Shown: positions 1 through 11,823, counted from the stretch's first letter. The stretch: 64,000 nt of DNA from Saxidomus purpurata (GCA_022818135.1 JAFMSR010000015.1:3955859-4019858), one strand, 5' to 3'. Numbers and translations are program-made. Notes: generated by a model from the letters alone, not told the origin.

Positions 1-168
1 GTGCCAAGTTATTTTAAAATCCTTCAATGCATGACAGAGTTACAGTCCGGACACGAATTGTAAGTGGGGACGCACAGACAGACGGACAACGTACGACGGA
101 CGCCGGACGGAATGCGAACCTAATAGCTCACTCTGGCACTTTGTGCCAGGTGAGCTAAAAATGGTAAT
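1..168 (+). repeat. Chimeric element end: family A core joined to family B 3' end
   Basis: Bases 1-80 match the last core unit of family A (compare 1974-2045): the 'atgcatgacagagttacagt' region followed by a 'gtaagtggggacgcac' leader. From about 84 the sequence instead follows the family B tail: GACGG-rich stretch, 'ggaatgcgaacctaatag', then a hairpin with arms AGCTCAC and GTGAGCT around CTGGCAC/GTGCCAG, ending in AAAAA. The switch falls in the GACGG microsatellite. The left part lies outside the window. Confidence 0.8.
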
Positions 169-181
169 TTTCTTTCCGCAG

Positions 182-575
182 ATGTCACGTTGACGGGGGT
201 TTCGCTCACATTAAGAAGTTATACAGACGTAGTGATGTCGACGGGTTTCCAGAACTTGTGTCTGTTGTGGAGCGTAGTGCTTCTACAAACGAGGTCATCA
301 CATACAGAAACCGGAATGATGAATGCACGTGGGACTGGAGAAATTGGAAATCCTTTCTGGAAATGTACTTCAGACCATTCCAGGGAATCCAGAAGTACCA
401 TCATTTCACATTCAATCATGAAGACCCTGGATATGTGTATGTGAAGACCACTGTAGCTGACGAAGCTGGTGTTCGCAGGTCTCTTCTGAAACGTGGCGTC
501 ACCTTGGATATCTTCGCTCGTCCAACAATAATTGCAGCTGCGAGACTGTCGGCGGATCGACAGAAGTATCTCTAA
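182..575 (+). CDS. 3'-terminal exon of an unrecognised protein
   Basis: An open frame of 130 codons follows a good splice acceptor (tttctttccgcag, AG at 180-181) and ends in TAA at 573-575. It begins CHVDGGFAHIKKLYRRSD and holds a Trp-rich stretch (WDWRNWKSFL) and KYHHFTF near the middle. The codons look coding and nothing in the frame is broken. I do not recognise the family with certainty; it resembles C-terminal parts of uncharacterised, possibly transposon-derived, animal proteins. The upstream exons would lie to the left, outside the window, because the preceding 168 bases are repeat. The acceptor lies only 12 bases beyond the end of the chimeric element, so that repeat would form the end of the intron. 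It could also be a fossil exon. No product name is justified. Confidence 0.55.
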
Positions 576-1045
576 AAGGAGTCAGGCCTGTTGTCAGGCC
601 AGAATTTCAAGACATTACATGTCCTCGTCCCGAGGCTTGAAGTGTTAACGCAGGACTGGCTAGGCGAATATCTTTTTTTAAAACCAGAAACATTTTGGTA
701 CAATTTCCTTTTGGTTATTCATTTAACTTACTTTGAATAACAACGTAATGGGATATTTTGTGTTTAAATATGATTTGTAAGAAATATTTATCTGTCAGAA
801 ATGATTAATGTATTAGAAATGGTTCAAGTTGTTTTAAAGAAGTTACTTACGTTCTTACATTATACAACGTATGAAACGTGGTGAATTATCAACGTCAACG
901 TAATACTTTAACGTCATACGACTTTGTATACAACGTCATAGGTAAAATGTAAATGGGTGTCATTTTATTGCCGAAAAAGATTTTGTCATACAGTAAAAAG
1001 TGGTACATTCAACTTTGGTTGTATTTTATGATTATATAAAAAACC
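576..1045. other. Probable 3' UTR and intergenic sequence
   Basis: AT-rich sequence after the stop codon of the exon at 182-575. Short repeated 'acgtcatac/caacgtaa' words occur around 840-930. I see no further exon. No clear AATAAA follows close to the stop, so the transcript end is not defined. Confidence 0.4.
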
Positions 1046-2137
1046 AACAAGAGCTGTCCTTCACAAGTGACGAATGCCCCCGAAAGAGGTGCCTCACAGT
1101 CTGTGTCCTCTCCATGTGCTCAATAAATGTGCTATGTAATTTTAAAATCCTTCCATGCATGACAGAGTAATCATGCATACAGTATTCCATTACTTTAAAC
1201 ACTAAGTGTGACCTTGACCTTTGAGGTAGGGACTTTGGTATTGCACGCGACACATCCGCTTGATGTGCTAGACATTTGTGCCAAATTATTTTAAAATCCT
1301 TCAAAGCATAATAAAGTTATAGTCCGGACACAAATGTATGCATATATACAGGATTCCATTACCTATAAACTCTAAGTGTGACCTTGACCTTTGTGGTAGG
1401 GATGTGGGTCTTGCACGCGACACGTCGTCTTGATGTGCTAGACATTTGTGCCAAATTATTTTAAAATCCTTCAAGGCATGACAAAGTTACAGTCCGGACA
1501 CGAATGTGTGCATATATGCATATATAGAGGAATCCATTACCTTCAAACTCTAAGTGTGACCTTGACCTTTGAGCTAGGGACGTGGGTCTTGCACGCGACA
1601 CGTCGTCTTGATGTGCTAGACATTTGTGCCAAGTTATTTTAAAATCCTTCAATGCATGACAAAGTTACAGTCTGGACACGAATGTGTGCATATATGCATA
1701 TATAGAGGAATCCATTACCTTCAAACTCTAAGTATGACCTTGACCTTTGAGCTAGGGACGTGGGTCTTGCACGCGACACGTCGTCTTGATGTGCTAGACA
1801 TGTGTGTCTAGTTATTTGAAAATCCTTCAATGCATGACAAAGTTACAGTCCGGACACGAATGTGTGCATATATAGAGGATTCCATAACCTTCATACTCCA
1901 AGTGTGACCTTCACCTTTGAGGTAGGGATGTGGGTCTTGCACGCGACACGTCGTCTTGATGTGCTAGACATGTGTGCCAAGTTATTTTAAAATCCTTCAA
2001 TGCATGACAAAGTTACAGTCCGGACACGAATTTGTAAGTGGGGACGCACGGACGGACGGACAGACGGACGGACGGACAGACGGTCAGATGGACAGACGGT
2101 GCGATTTTAATATGCCACCCTTCGGGGGCATAAAAAT
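1046..2137 (+). mobile_element. Family A tandem-core element, complete copy
   Basis: Begins AACAAGAG, followed by a small hairpin (TCACAAGTGA) and box X (GAATGCCCCCGAAAG). The core is about five units with a spacing of 170-178 bp, measured between copies of 'gatgtgctagaca' (1262, 1432, 1610, 1788, 1958). Most units carry TGACCTTGACCT and the box AGTTACAGTCCGGACA. The core ends in a GACG/GACA microsatellite (about 2044-2098), then a hairpin TATGCCACCC/GGGGGCATA and AAAAA. There is no coding capacity; the open frames inside are chance readings of the repeat unit. The architecture resembles bivalve pearl/Helentron-associated elements. Confidence 0.85.
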
Positions 2138-2298
2138 GTCCAAAAATGTCCCGAAGGTAGGAAATCGCATGACCCGGCCCAAATATGCTAGTTTTATGTC
2201 AAGGTTCTATGCCCATAACAACAAAATTGTCTGGGGATGATATTCAAAGGAAGTAAAGAATTGTGACAGTTTCTCCTCTTTATGAAATTCTTTTACTT

Positions 2299-3282
2299 AG
2301 CGTAGCCCTAGCAAATTGGGCCCATATGGGCTCCTATATTGGTTACCGATGTGGGACCCACATTAGAAAGTTTTGCCCTTGTTGGGCCTACATGGAACCC
2401 ATGACAAAGTAACCTTTCATAAACATACAAAGTCTACATTGAAAAAATAAAAGCTGGTGTTTTTCCTGTAATTGTATGAAAATTCTTTCAAAATATTATA
2501 TTTGCACATTGAAAGATGCATGTTGGTTACTAATGTGGGACCCATATTAATTTTTTTGCCCTTATAGTACCCATGTGGGACCTAAATGAAGAAATACTTC
2601 CTTCTTAAAGTTTATAAAATACGATATAGATCTACATTGAAAGTTTTTAAAAGCTGATATTTTTTAGTTATTTTAGGAATGTTCTTTTATAATTTCCAAT
2701 GTTTCAATGCTTCCGCACTGTAAGTCCTGTGTTGATTACACATGTGGGACCCATGTAGGACCCACATGGGACCTATATGAAGAAAGGTCGTTGTTTAAAA
2801 GTATAATTAATTAAGATACGATATACATTGACAGATGATAAAAGCTGATCTGTTTAGTGTAATTTTATGATCCACATGTAGAGTCTAGTTCTTTGATATA
2901 ATTGTATATATTTAGTTTGTATATTATTGAAAGCTGTGCATTGATTACCCATGTGGGGCCCATTTTGGACCCATATTAGAAGGTTTTGCCCTCGATGTGT
3001 GGAAGAATAGTCTGTCTTAAAATAAATAAAATACGATGCTCGGTGAAAGATGACAAATAAAAGATATTTTTCTGTATTTTTTATGACATTTTACAGATAA
3101 AATGAACACGATCCACAGAAAAACAATCAAATCTTGTCATTGTATTTCAGAAATGTTCATCCTAAATTATTAGGTTGGTGCCATTAGTGTACATACATGT
3201 GTTTACATTTTAAACAGTAAAATTACTCAACACTGTCTGATATTGTCCCATTATGGTCCCACAGCGTGCACCAGCTAGGGTT
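2299..3282. repeat. Family J degenerate tandem repeat with TGTGGGACCCA boxes
   Basis: Four diverged units start near 2339, 2523, 2733 and 2941 (spacing about 184-210). Each opens with TTGRTTAC then ATGTGGGACCCA, and later has 'aagctg(a/g)t' and an AT-rich stretch. The block is bounded by 'agccctagc' near 2303 and its complement 'gctagggtt' near 3273, which may be short inverted ends. It is non-coding and differs from families A to I. Confidence 0.65.
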
Positions 3283-3728
3283 AATTCTTTTATTTGAAAC
3301 AAGATACCAGTCAAACCTTTTTCATAACCAATTTACGATAGATACTGCAGCATGTTTATTATCTTTCCCCGCTACGCTCACACCAGGACTGGAAAGGAAG
3401 GAACGACAACTCTGAACAAGACATAGCGCCATTTTTGAAGGATTTAATGAGAGGTAAATTAAACAGGAAACTTGTTTTGATTATTACAGGAATATAAATG
3501 GTAAAACTGTTCATTACAATTAGCTGATCAATATTGGTCATTTCTTTGGTATTTGTGTGCATATTATGTGAAACTTTTGTTATTCCGAAGCTGATTTGCA
3601 TTAATTTTGTCTACAGTTTTGTCATATTATTTCGCGAGGGAATTTATAGGTTTTGCTTCTGTTACATGAGCTGATTATTTGAAAACAGTGCATATCTCTA
3701 TGTGTAAGCTTACCTAGTAGATAAACTA
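3283..3728. other. No gene seen
   Basis: AT-rich sequence between repeat blocks. Open frames on the minus strand (3359-3601 and 3622-3894) have no splice context, and the second runs into the family B element, so I do not call them. Confidence 0.4.
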
Positions 3729-4889
3729 AACAAGAGTGCCAAGATGGCCCTATATCGCTCACCTTGGTACAAGTCCACTTGCCTGGTGGAAGATCACTAG
3801 ATAATGTTATATACCAAATAAGTTTTCCTATATACGCCTTTGTAAAACAAATGATCCACCCCCCCGGCAAGGTCAATTTTGACCCCAGGGGCATAATTTG
3901 AACAAACTTTAAAGAGGTCTACTAGGCAATGCTACATGCCAAATATCTAAGCTCTAGGCCTTGTGGTTTCAAAGAAGAAGATTTTTAAAGTTTTTACTAT
4001 ATATTCCTATGCAAAACTAAGTGACCCCCGGTGCGGGGTCAATTTTGACCCGGGGGTCATAATTTGAACAATATAGGTAGAGGTCCACTAGCCGATGCTA
4101 CATGCCAAATATCTAAGCTCTAGGCCTTGTGGTTTCAGAGAAGAAGATTTTTAAAGTTTTTACTATATCAGCCCTATGTAAAACAAAGTGACCCCCGGTG
4201 CGGGGTCAATTTTGATCCGGGGCTCATAATTTGAACAATCTTGGTAGAGGTCCACTAGCCAATGCTACATGCCAAATATCTAAGCTCTAGGCCTTGTGGT
4301 TTCAGAGAAGAAGATTTTCTAAGTTTTTCCTATATATTCCTATGCAAAACTAAGTGACCCCCCCCCCCCCCCTAGCAAGGTCAATTTTGACCCGGGGCTC
4401 ATAATTTGAACAATATTGGTAGAGGTCCACTAGCCAATGCTACATGCTAAATATCTAAGCTCTAGGCCTTGTGGTTTCAGAGAAGAAGATTTTTTAAGTT
4501 TTCCCTATATATTCCTATGCAAAAACTAAGGGCCCACCCGCGCGGGGTCAATTTTGACCCGGGGGTCATAATTTGAACAATCTTGGTAGAGGTCCACTAG
4601 ACAATGCTACATGCCAAATATCTAAGCTCTAGGCCTTGTGGTTTCAGAGAAGAAGATTTTTAAAGTTTTTCCTATTTATTGCCATAGCAACCAGAGTTCT
4701 GCATGGAATGGAATTCTTTGAACAATTTTGGTAGAGCTTCATGCAAGGAACATTCCTGCATAGTTTTATCAACATTGGCCTAGAGGTTTCAGAGGAGATG
4801 TCATTTGAATCAAAATGTTGACGGACGACGGACGACGGACAATCATCGATCAGAAAAGCTCACCCTGGCATAGCCAGGTGAGCTAAAAA
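3729..4889 (+). mobile_element. Family B tandem-core element, complete copy
   Basis: The 5' end AACAAGAG is followed by hairpin GTGCC-AAGAT-GGCCC and 'tatcgctcacc' (box X). The core units carry 'gggtcataatttgaacaat' and 'aatgctacatgccaaatatc', spaced about 160-170 bp. They are followed by a unique tail with ATTGCCATAGCAACC, a (GACGGAC)n tract near 4810-4840 and the hairpin AGCTCACC-CTGGC-ATA-GCCAG-GTGAGCT, then A-rich. It has no coding capacity. It differs from the copy at 12002 in the inner stem of the 3' hairpin, so it belongs to another subfamily of the same family. Confidence 0.85.
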
Positions 4890-5321
4890 AGATTTTTCAA
4901 TTCTATGCACAATTGCGATGACTGAAGTTTGGTGTTATTTAAAGCTGCGGTACTGGTCAAGTTCAGAAGGATGTCATAAATCAGAAATTATGCATCTCAG
5001 GTCATACATATAGCATTATGAACACGCATTTTGTTGAATTGAAATAGATTCATGCTTCCCATTTTGCTTTCAAATTATTACACATACTTAAATAATTAAG
5101 GGTCAAGTTAACTTCATATGTATAAGGATTAATACTTAATTCTAACACTATTGACAGTTGCTTCATATTTTATCAATCTAATTAGATTACTACATTTGTA
5201 TATATCTGAACTCCAAATTGTGATATATGATCCAGTGAATCACTTGAAAGTAAAACCTATTTCCGAAATTATGTATGCTCATGTTTGTATTTAACTATCA
5301 ATCCTTTCTTATTTCATCAAG
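4890..5321. other. Intron or intergenic sequence upstream of the DUF4806-like exons
   Basis: AT-rich, with no long open frame. It ends in a pyrimidine-rich run (tcctttcttatttcatcaag) that is the probable acceptor for the exon starting at 5322. No first exon was identified. Confidence 0.4.
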
Positions 5322-6563
5322 CACGACTGATGCCCAGTTCCTGACACTGCTTGAAAAGATCATCGAGGAGCAAAAGGAGCAGCGAGGACTCATACAGCTA
5401 TTATTTACAAGAGGACCAGCAGTTGAGGAAAATAGTTTCTCACTTCCAGAAGAGGTTTCTTTCCCCATTACAACGGTGGAAGACATGGACTCCTTTAATG
5501 AATTACTGAAGGAGTCTGACAAATATTCATGTGTGGTGAGCATAATTAAGATTAAGTTACTTATTTTGTACAAACTTTTTTTGCCTAGATTTAAGAGTAA
5601 TCACTCTCTTTATTGTACATTATATCCACCATCGTCAATTGATGCCATTATTATACTAAAGGTTACCTAACACTTACTTTTTCTGATTCTTTTTCACTTT
5701 CCTATGTAACTGTAAATGAAGTGTTGGATACTCACCCTTTTGCAGAGTCAGTATGTCCCTTCAAATATTTATGCTTCATTTCTAAATGCTGTGGTGAATA
5801 GTTTAATATTATTACAGGTGAAGTATCTCTCATTGCTTGGAGGGACGAATGCTCGAGAAACAGTGAACATACTAATAAAAGTAGTCATGACAAATGAACT
5901 TGCAGTTCAGTACAATCTGCAAGGACAGAAAGGCAAACTCCCATTGAATACTCTTCATATCATGGGTGTTCTGTATAGTAAGTAATTTTGCCGTAGATTT
6001 GGTACACCATTAACGGAGAAGAATACCGGTAGCTGTTGAGAATACCATATTAATTTAACCTTGATCTAGGTAGCCTTGGAATGAGGTTGAAATAAGGTTC
6101 ATAATTTTTTTATTTACCAAAATAATCAGTATGTGTTCTTTATTCAAATTTGAATGAATTTGTAAGTGAACCTCAACATCTTGCAGCAATAGCATAACAT
6201 GGATATTTGACAAAGTCAATTGTATTATAATAATCAATATCTTAATAGAGACTCACTTTTTAATCTCTTATTGTTTTGTGTACTGAAAAACAATTACCAT
6301 CTCATTATCGAAGTGCGCAATGGTACATGGTTTACAGGACTAACCATCCAGTGCAAACATATACATGTACCAAGTCATGTCACTTAAGACAAACCTGTCA
6401 CAATGCCTGCCTATTCAGTTAGTCATACAATCATGATTTTTAAGTTTAGATACCTATAAGTGTAATAAGTCAATAACCCATGTACATTTTTGTTGTTTCA
6501 GGAGCTCTCCAAAGAAATCCATCAACAAAACTGCCAACAAGAAAAGACCTGGAGCTGGGGTAA
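5322..6563 (+). CDS. DUF4806-domain protein, three 3' exons (5322-5535, 5818-5977, 6502-6563)
   Basis: Three exons join in frame with GT/AG borders. Exon a runs from an AG at 5320-5321 to 5535 (donor gtgagc, phase 0). Exon b is 5818-5977 (acceptor attacag, donor gtaagt, phase 1). Exon c starts at 6502 after ttgtttcag and stops at TAA 6561-6563. Exon a encodes an acidic, possibly coiled stretch (LTLLEKIIEEQKEQRGLIQL), then FPITTVEDMDSFNELL. Across the splice comes CVVKYLSLLGG, then ARETVNILIKVVMTNELAVQ and GQKGKLPLNTL. The order FPI-T-ED, V-YL--GG, R--V--I---MTN-LA and G-KGK--- is typical of DUF4806 in arthropod and mollusc proteins; this rests on memory of the family, not a search. Function is unknown. 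The domain looks complete and unbroken; the N-terminal exons are missing. Confidence 0.75.
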
Positions 6564-6789
6564 GAAAATGGTTGTCTGGTGCCCGGGACAGGGATGGGGG
6601 CAGAAAAGAATCAAAGCGCTGAAGGCACTGAAAATGTTCGGTCTGAAACATAGATTATCGTAAGGATTGGTACTTAGGAGAGGAATGTTGAACACATTTT
6701 TTGCAATAATATATGTCTGATAGTTTTAAGTGGAACATATGACCACTTGATGTAACAGCATATTGAGCAATGTTACAGACGGTGAGATT

Positions 6790-6860
6790 CCTCCTTGATC
6801 AAGTGGTTAGAGAAGCTGAAACTTCTCAATTATTGAGAGTCTTTGGATCGAGCCTCGCTA
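6790..6860 (+). repeat. Decayed tRNA-like (SINE) sequence
   Basis: An A-box-like run TGATCAAGTGGTTAGAGAAG (6795-6814) and a B-box-like GGATCGAGCC (6845-6854) are spaced as in a tRNA. The arms no longer pair well, so this is a SINE remnant rather than a working tRNA gene. Confidence 0.4.
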
Positions 6861-8295
6861 CTGACCACATCTCTTTATGTGAGAAAGTGTGCAATTTTAG
6901 GTAATGAAAAAAGATCAAAGTCTGAATATTTAATACATAGTATACATTGTACTGAGCACTTGAGCATGGCTAACAACGTCATTTTTCACTATTGTAAACA
7001 TCAACACAACACAGTTCTTTAATATCGACATGGAAATTAATGATCGATTGCATTCATGGTATAATACATAATATACGCGAAATAATAAAACAACTTTCTA
7101 TTGGTGTTCCATTCAAAACAAATTGTTTCCCGCCGGGTGTTCAACCCGAAAATTCCTATCTACTCCGTTCACGATAAAACAGTCGTATGGTACATGTAAC
7201 ATATACCATAAAACACAACATTAAACAGATACTGCTAACACATTGATGGGCAACCAGTATCGATCCAGACCAGCCTCCTGGAATGGTCGCAAAGTCCATT
7301 ATGTTGGTTTTCCCATGACACAGCTCAATTTTTGTTATTTCATTACACTGAACCATGCAAAACACACGAATGGTAGGTATTTCAAAATGAATGAATCACA
7401 GTATATTATTGTAAATAATCATAGTAATCAATCAATAATTTCATTCAACGATAGTCAGGAAACCTGTCTATTCAAACACTGTTGAAAAGGTGGTTTAAAC
7501 TATTTTGCTACTAGTCTAGCTTACTAACAAAATCTTCGGTGCATTTTAACCATTTTTGGTCTATTTCGCATGTTCAACTATATTAACAAATGCACACCAC
7601 GGTGCTACCCTGAATATGGCAGTTAAAGGGTATATTTAACAATTATCGCTATTTGCGACAGCAACTTAAAAACTGGCTCTTTTCTTAATAAATTCTATAG
7701 TTAAATAACAATCATCTTTAAACTCCCAACTGCGTAGTATCTTCGTGACTTCGCTACTTTCGATTTTGGAGAGAAAACATATCGTAACCATGTAGTTTAC
7801 CAGAACGACACTCCGTCTGTTATCAGACCCTACATTTTCATTAATACATGTAACCGATGAAATGGCGTTATAAATGCAATGCAGGTAAAGTATTGCCAGT
7901 ATAAATATATACAAGAAAAATTGTGATATAAAGTATCACAGCGGGCCAACAAACAATAATCCCATGTAAATAATTTGGAAATTGGTGATGGCTGATATTG
8001 AGGCATGGCCCCAAAAGAACTCTAGGAAACCAATTCTGGTTGAACAAGCAAAACCTGACACGACACCACATCTACTGACTGACCTGTAGTATCGAAACTT
8101 TACTGTTATCAAATAATATTTATACAGTATGTCCAGGAATGCTCTATAGACTGTTCCTGGTATGTCTCAATTTTTCATTACCATTATCCTTATTAATTTG
8201 ACATGAATGAAGATTTTTATAATTATTTGCCGTAAAATATTCTAAAATGGTTAAAAAGCTAAAAATGATTATTAAAACAGCAGAATTTTTTGGGT

Positions 8296-8375
8296 GTTGA
8301 TGGGATTCGAACTCGTGGATTCGTAAAAATATACTATTACAAACGTGTATAAGCTAACGGCTTTATCCATTAAGG
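8296..8375 (-). repeat. tRNA-derived SINE-like remnant, minus strand
   Basis: Read on the minus strand there is a B-box-like GAGTTCGAATCCC (8302-8314) and an A-box-like TTAATGGATAAAGCC (8359-8373), in the correct order. The anticodon region is AT-rich and poorly paired. It is probably a tRNA-derived SINE head, not a functional tRNA. Confidence 0.5.
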
Positions 8376-9449
8376 GAAAAAAAAAGCTAAGATAATATCA
8401 TATATATTTAAAAAGGCCATCAAAGTCGACTGCACTTCATTTCTATAATGTCAAAGGCTGTGTAAGTGGAAAAAGCAATCCATTTTTCTCAGCGTAGATT
8501 ATGCCTGAAACATGAAAAGCGCTTTTTTCTATTTTTATCTGCATAGATTGCGCCCTCTATGAAACGAATGACAACTCAATTACAAACGACAACTCTTGCT
8601 TTTCCAAAAAAACTGACTGTGTCTACAGTTTTCATCTCATTATTTTCAGTCCATAAATATGTTGAAAATCACAATACACAGGCTCCTGTCAACACCTACA
8701 GGTCTGTTATTTGCCCCCAGGAAGAGCAATAAACGTGTCAAATAATCAAATAAATGTTTACAGCATATCGGTTCCGGCGTTGTTTATGGTATAATATAAC
8801 ATAATTTTTCTACTCTTTGTATATAGAGACAAACTCGTGAGTCATGTTAGAATACCAAATAAATGATAAAATCGGTCTTTAATTACTTTGCATGATTTTG
8901 AAAGTAGATGTTCACTTTTATCAATTATTTTGAATGACTTTGAAAGTCAAGTCAAATACAAAAGTAGATGTTCAGTTTTAGAAAATAAATTTAATAACTC
9001 AATTTGTAAATGTACGTTATATAAATTCGACAAAAATATATTGTTGTAGACTAAAAAATAAATTAATATTATGCAAAAACATTTTCATGGCTAATTATTA
9101 CACAGATCAATTCCGAGACCTTCGGAGAACGGAGCCGGAGACCGGCTTCTATTACGTCCTGTTGCATGGTGCAACTGTAAACATTTTCTCTATAGATAAT
9201 ATTTGGCTGAACTCGGCAGACAATAGTTGCTTTTTTTCCTTTCGAAATATACGTAAATCAACTTCAAACATGATAAAATATTGATCAATTTCAACAGGAA
9301 ATGAGTTTTGAAAAGTAAGATCAGCATAATAAAACAAGTGATTAACTTCCGATGTATTGCCGAAGTGGGTTGGGTAGCATGATTTGCAACATCAATAATG
9401 TCAGAGACTCAGCCCCGACCGATTGAACTGACCAAATTATCGAAGCCCT

Positions 9450-11823
9450 GATCCAGATTATAGGAAGTTTTTGAAATTCCAGTGGAATGGGTCAATTCTG
9501 GAATTTTCTTGTTTGCCTTTTGGCCTTTCTATAGCGCCATATTCATTTACAAAAATTCTAAAACCAATTTTTGCTTGCTTGGCTAAGGAAACAGAATATT
9601 CGTTGTTCGTACTATATAGGTGATTCCCTAAATATGAACCGAAATAAAGCAGTTTGCGCAAAAAATTCAATGACTTTAGTTCAAACTTTAGAGTCATTAG
9701 GTTTTCTGATAAACCATAGCAAGTCTGTTTTTGTACTATGTCAAAGGATAATATTTTTTGGTTTTGTTATTGATTCTGTGGAATTTATATTAAAGGTATA
9801 TTTTACAGGATGACAAAGTACAAAAAATTTGGCAGAAAGCACAATACCTTATGGAAACAAAAACAGTTCTTGTTAGTAAATTGGCATCTTTTATTGGCCT
9901 TGTCATAAATGCAGTTTTTGCAGTCTTTGAGGCAAAACTTTATTATCGTAACTTGGAGAGAAATAAGATTTTTGGCCTTGGTGATTCAATGGATTTTGAC
10001 CAGTCAGTGCTTTTATCAAAGGCAAGAATGGTGGGCTGAAAACATTGTAGTTAAAAACCGTAAATTCATTAGGCCTGCATCTGTAGATTTGAGATGTAGG
10101 TCAGACGCAAGTAATGCCGGATTTGGTGGTATTGAGTTAGACACAAATAAACATACAAATGGTAGATGGTCCATTCAAGAATCATGTAATTCTATAAATT
10201 ACTTAGAATTACTGGCTATTTACTATGTTCTACAGGCTCTGTACAAAGAATGTAATAACAAACATATTGAAATACAGTGTGACAATGTTTCTGCTGTTGC
10301 ATATATCAATGATTTTGGGGGTATGCAGTCATTATCAATGGATTCCCTGACAAAGCAGATCTGGAACTGGTGTTTGAACAGAAATATTCACTTGTCAGCA
10401 GTTTATATTCCTGGGAAAGAAAGTAATGCAGACTTTTTTTCAAGAAATTTTTCCACTTCCACTGAATGGATGTTAAAACAAGAAGTTTTTGACAGAATTT
10501 GTCAGCAGTATTTTCTTCCCAATATTGACCTTTTCGCTTCACGGTTGAATAAAAAACTTGAACAGTTTGTGTCTTAGTTTCCAGAACCAGGGGCATATTT
10601 TGTAAATGCTTTTAATATGTCCTGGTCAGGATTAAATCAATATTTGTTTCCACCCTTTAATTTGGTGGGAAGAGTGGTAAACAAAGTTTTGCAAGACAAA
10701 GTAGATAAAGCTTCAGTGGTTTTTCCCCATTGGCCTTCCATGGTTCCCTAATTTATCCTAGAGAATATCTGTTCTATTCCATCTAGGTTACCACGTCCCA
10801 AAGATCTGTTGACACTTCAGCACAACCAGGAACCACATCCTCTGGGAAAACGTTTGAATATCATCGTAACAGTTATATCAGGGAATCCCTCGAGAATAGA
10901 GGACTTAGAGTTCTTACTATCATCATGGTCTAAAGGAACAAGGAAACAGTATCAATCTGCATCAAGATTATGGTATACTTGGAACAGTATCAGGTTTAGT
11001 AATCAATTTAAATCGTCTGAAGAAGTCGTCATAAAGTATTTGTTTTATTTGTTCAACTTGGTAAGTCTTATTCATGTATAAACAGTCATAAAGCGATGCT
11101 ACTACAAACTTTGCTGTTTAATAGCAACACTTGGTGTAAAAGCTGCAAGTTGATTCCTAGATTAATGAAAAGTGTGTTTCACCATAAACCACCCAAGCCT
11201 AGATATTTAGTGTTATGGGATGTGACTATAGTGCTGAAGTTTCTAAGATCTTTGATGCCATTGAATGAATTATCATTAAAGATGCTTACATTTAAAACTG
11301 TAGCACTGTGCTCTGGCAGCAGCCCCTCCGGTTCCTACATTGACGTCTATGAACATAGATAATATGATAGCTGAAAGTACAGCTGTGGTTTTTCTTTTTC
11401 CAGAACTGTTAAAAACTCAAGAGTGGGTCACTCTTTCTCACTAAGGATTGAACATTTTAGTGATGAGTCATTGTGTGCGATGCATACTTTACTTGCTTAC
11501 ATTAAAGCAACCAAAAAATTAAGATTATCTAAGTCACTTTTTGTTTCATATCAAACTTTCAATAAAGTTACCAGTAGTACTATGGCCAGGTGGCTCAAGT
11601 CGGTATTACAGTTATCAGGAATTAATTCTGAACTGTTTAAAGTGCATTCTTACAGAGGTGCTTCTACATCTGCTGCTTTCAGTAAGGGTTGTTCATTGAA
11701 ATCAATTTTAGACACTGCAGATTGGAAGAATGACAAAAATTTCAGGAAATTTTATTGTACACTTTCATTGAATAAGGACAGTTTGTCTTATATGGAACAA
11801 GGTTTTTCAAATAGTATGGTCTA
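9450..11823 (+). pseudogene. Degenerate RT-RNase H-tyrosine recombinase retrotransposon (Ngaro/DIRS type)
   Basis: Conceptual translation in several frames shows a reverse transcriptase part from DYRKFLKFQWNG (9456) through CLPFGLSIAPYSFTKILKP and YIGDS near 9613. A frame switch lies before that motif, and the catalytic centre reads YIGD where YIDD/YVDD is expected. An RNase H domain follows (SDASNAGFGG, NYLELLAIYYVL, QCDNVSAVAYIN, VYIPGKESNADFFSR; 10096-10446), then PNIDLFASRLNKK. Nonsense codons stand at 10575 and 10749. A tyrosine recombinase follows: WSKGTRKQYQSASRLW, PPKPRYLVLWDV, then VHSYRGASTSAA (H-x-x-R) and WKND..FRKFYC with the presumed Tyr, ending at 11823. The RT-RH-YR order without a methyltransferase between RH and YR suggests Ngaro rather than classic DIRS. 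The RT start is missing. Dead copy. Confidence 0.85.

Larger units (their letters stand above)
6564..9449. other. Long non-coding stretch, no gene seen
   Basis: About 2.9 kb of AT-rich sequence. Apart from two SINE-like patches (6790-6860 and 8296-8375) I see only short open frames without splice support or recognisable motifs. A partial duplication of about 60 bp ('gaaagtagatgttca') occurs at 8900-8975. Confidence 0.5.

Noticed and set aside
1448..1830. Paired open frames on both strands in the family A core
   Set aside because: The same peptide repeats with the 178-bp unit (a multiple of neither frame), so it is a by-product of the tandem repeat.
3622..3894. Open reading frame across the family B 5' end, minus strand
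   Set aside because: It covers the repeat hairpin and core unit and recurs in parts in other B copies; it is a chance reading of a repeat.
3729..4889. Helitron with canonical 3' CTRR end
   Set aside because: B copies end GAGCTAA, which contains CTAA, but it is flush with the hairpin and other families lack it. A Helentron-associated origin fits better than a canonical Helitron, and no Rep/helicase is present in the window.
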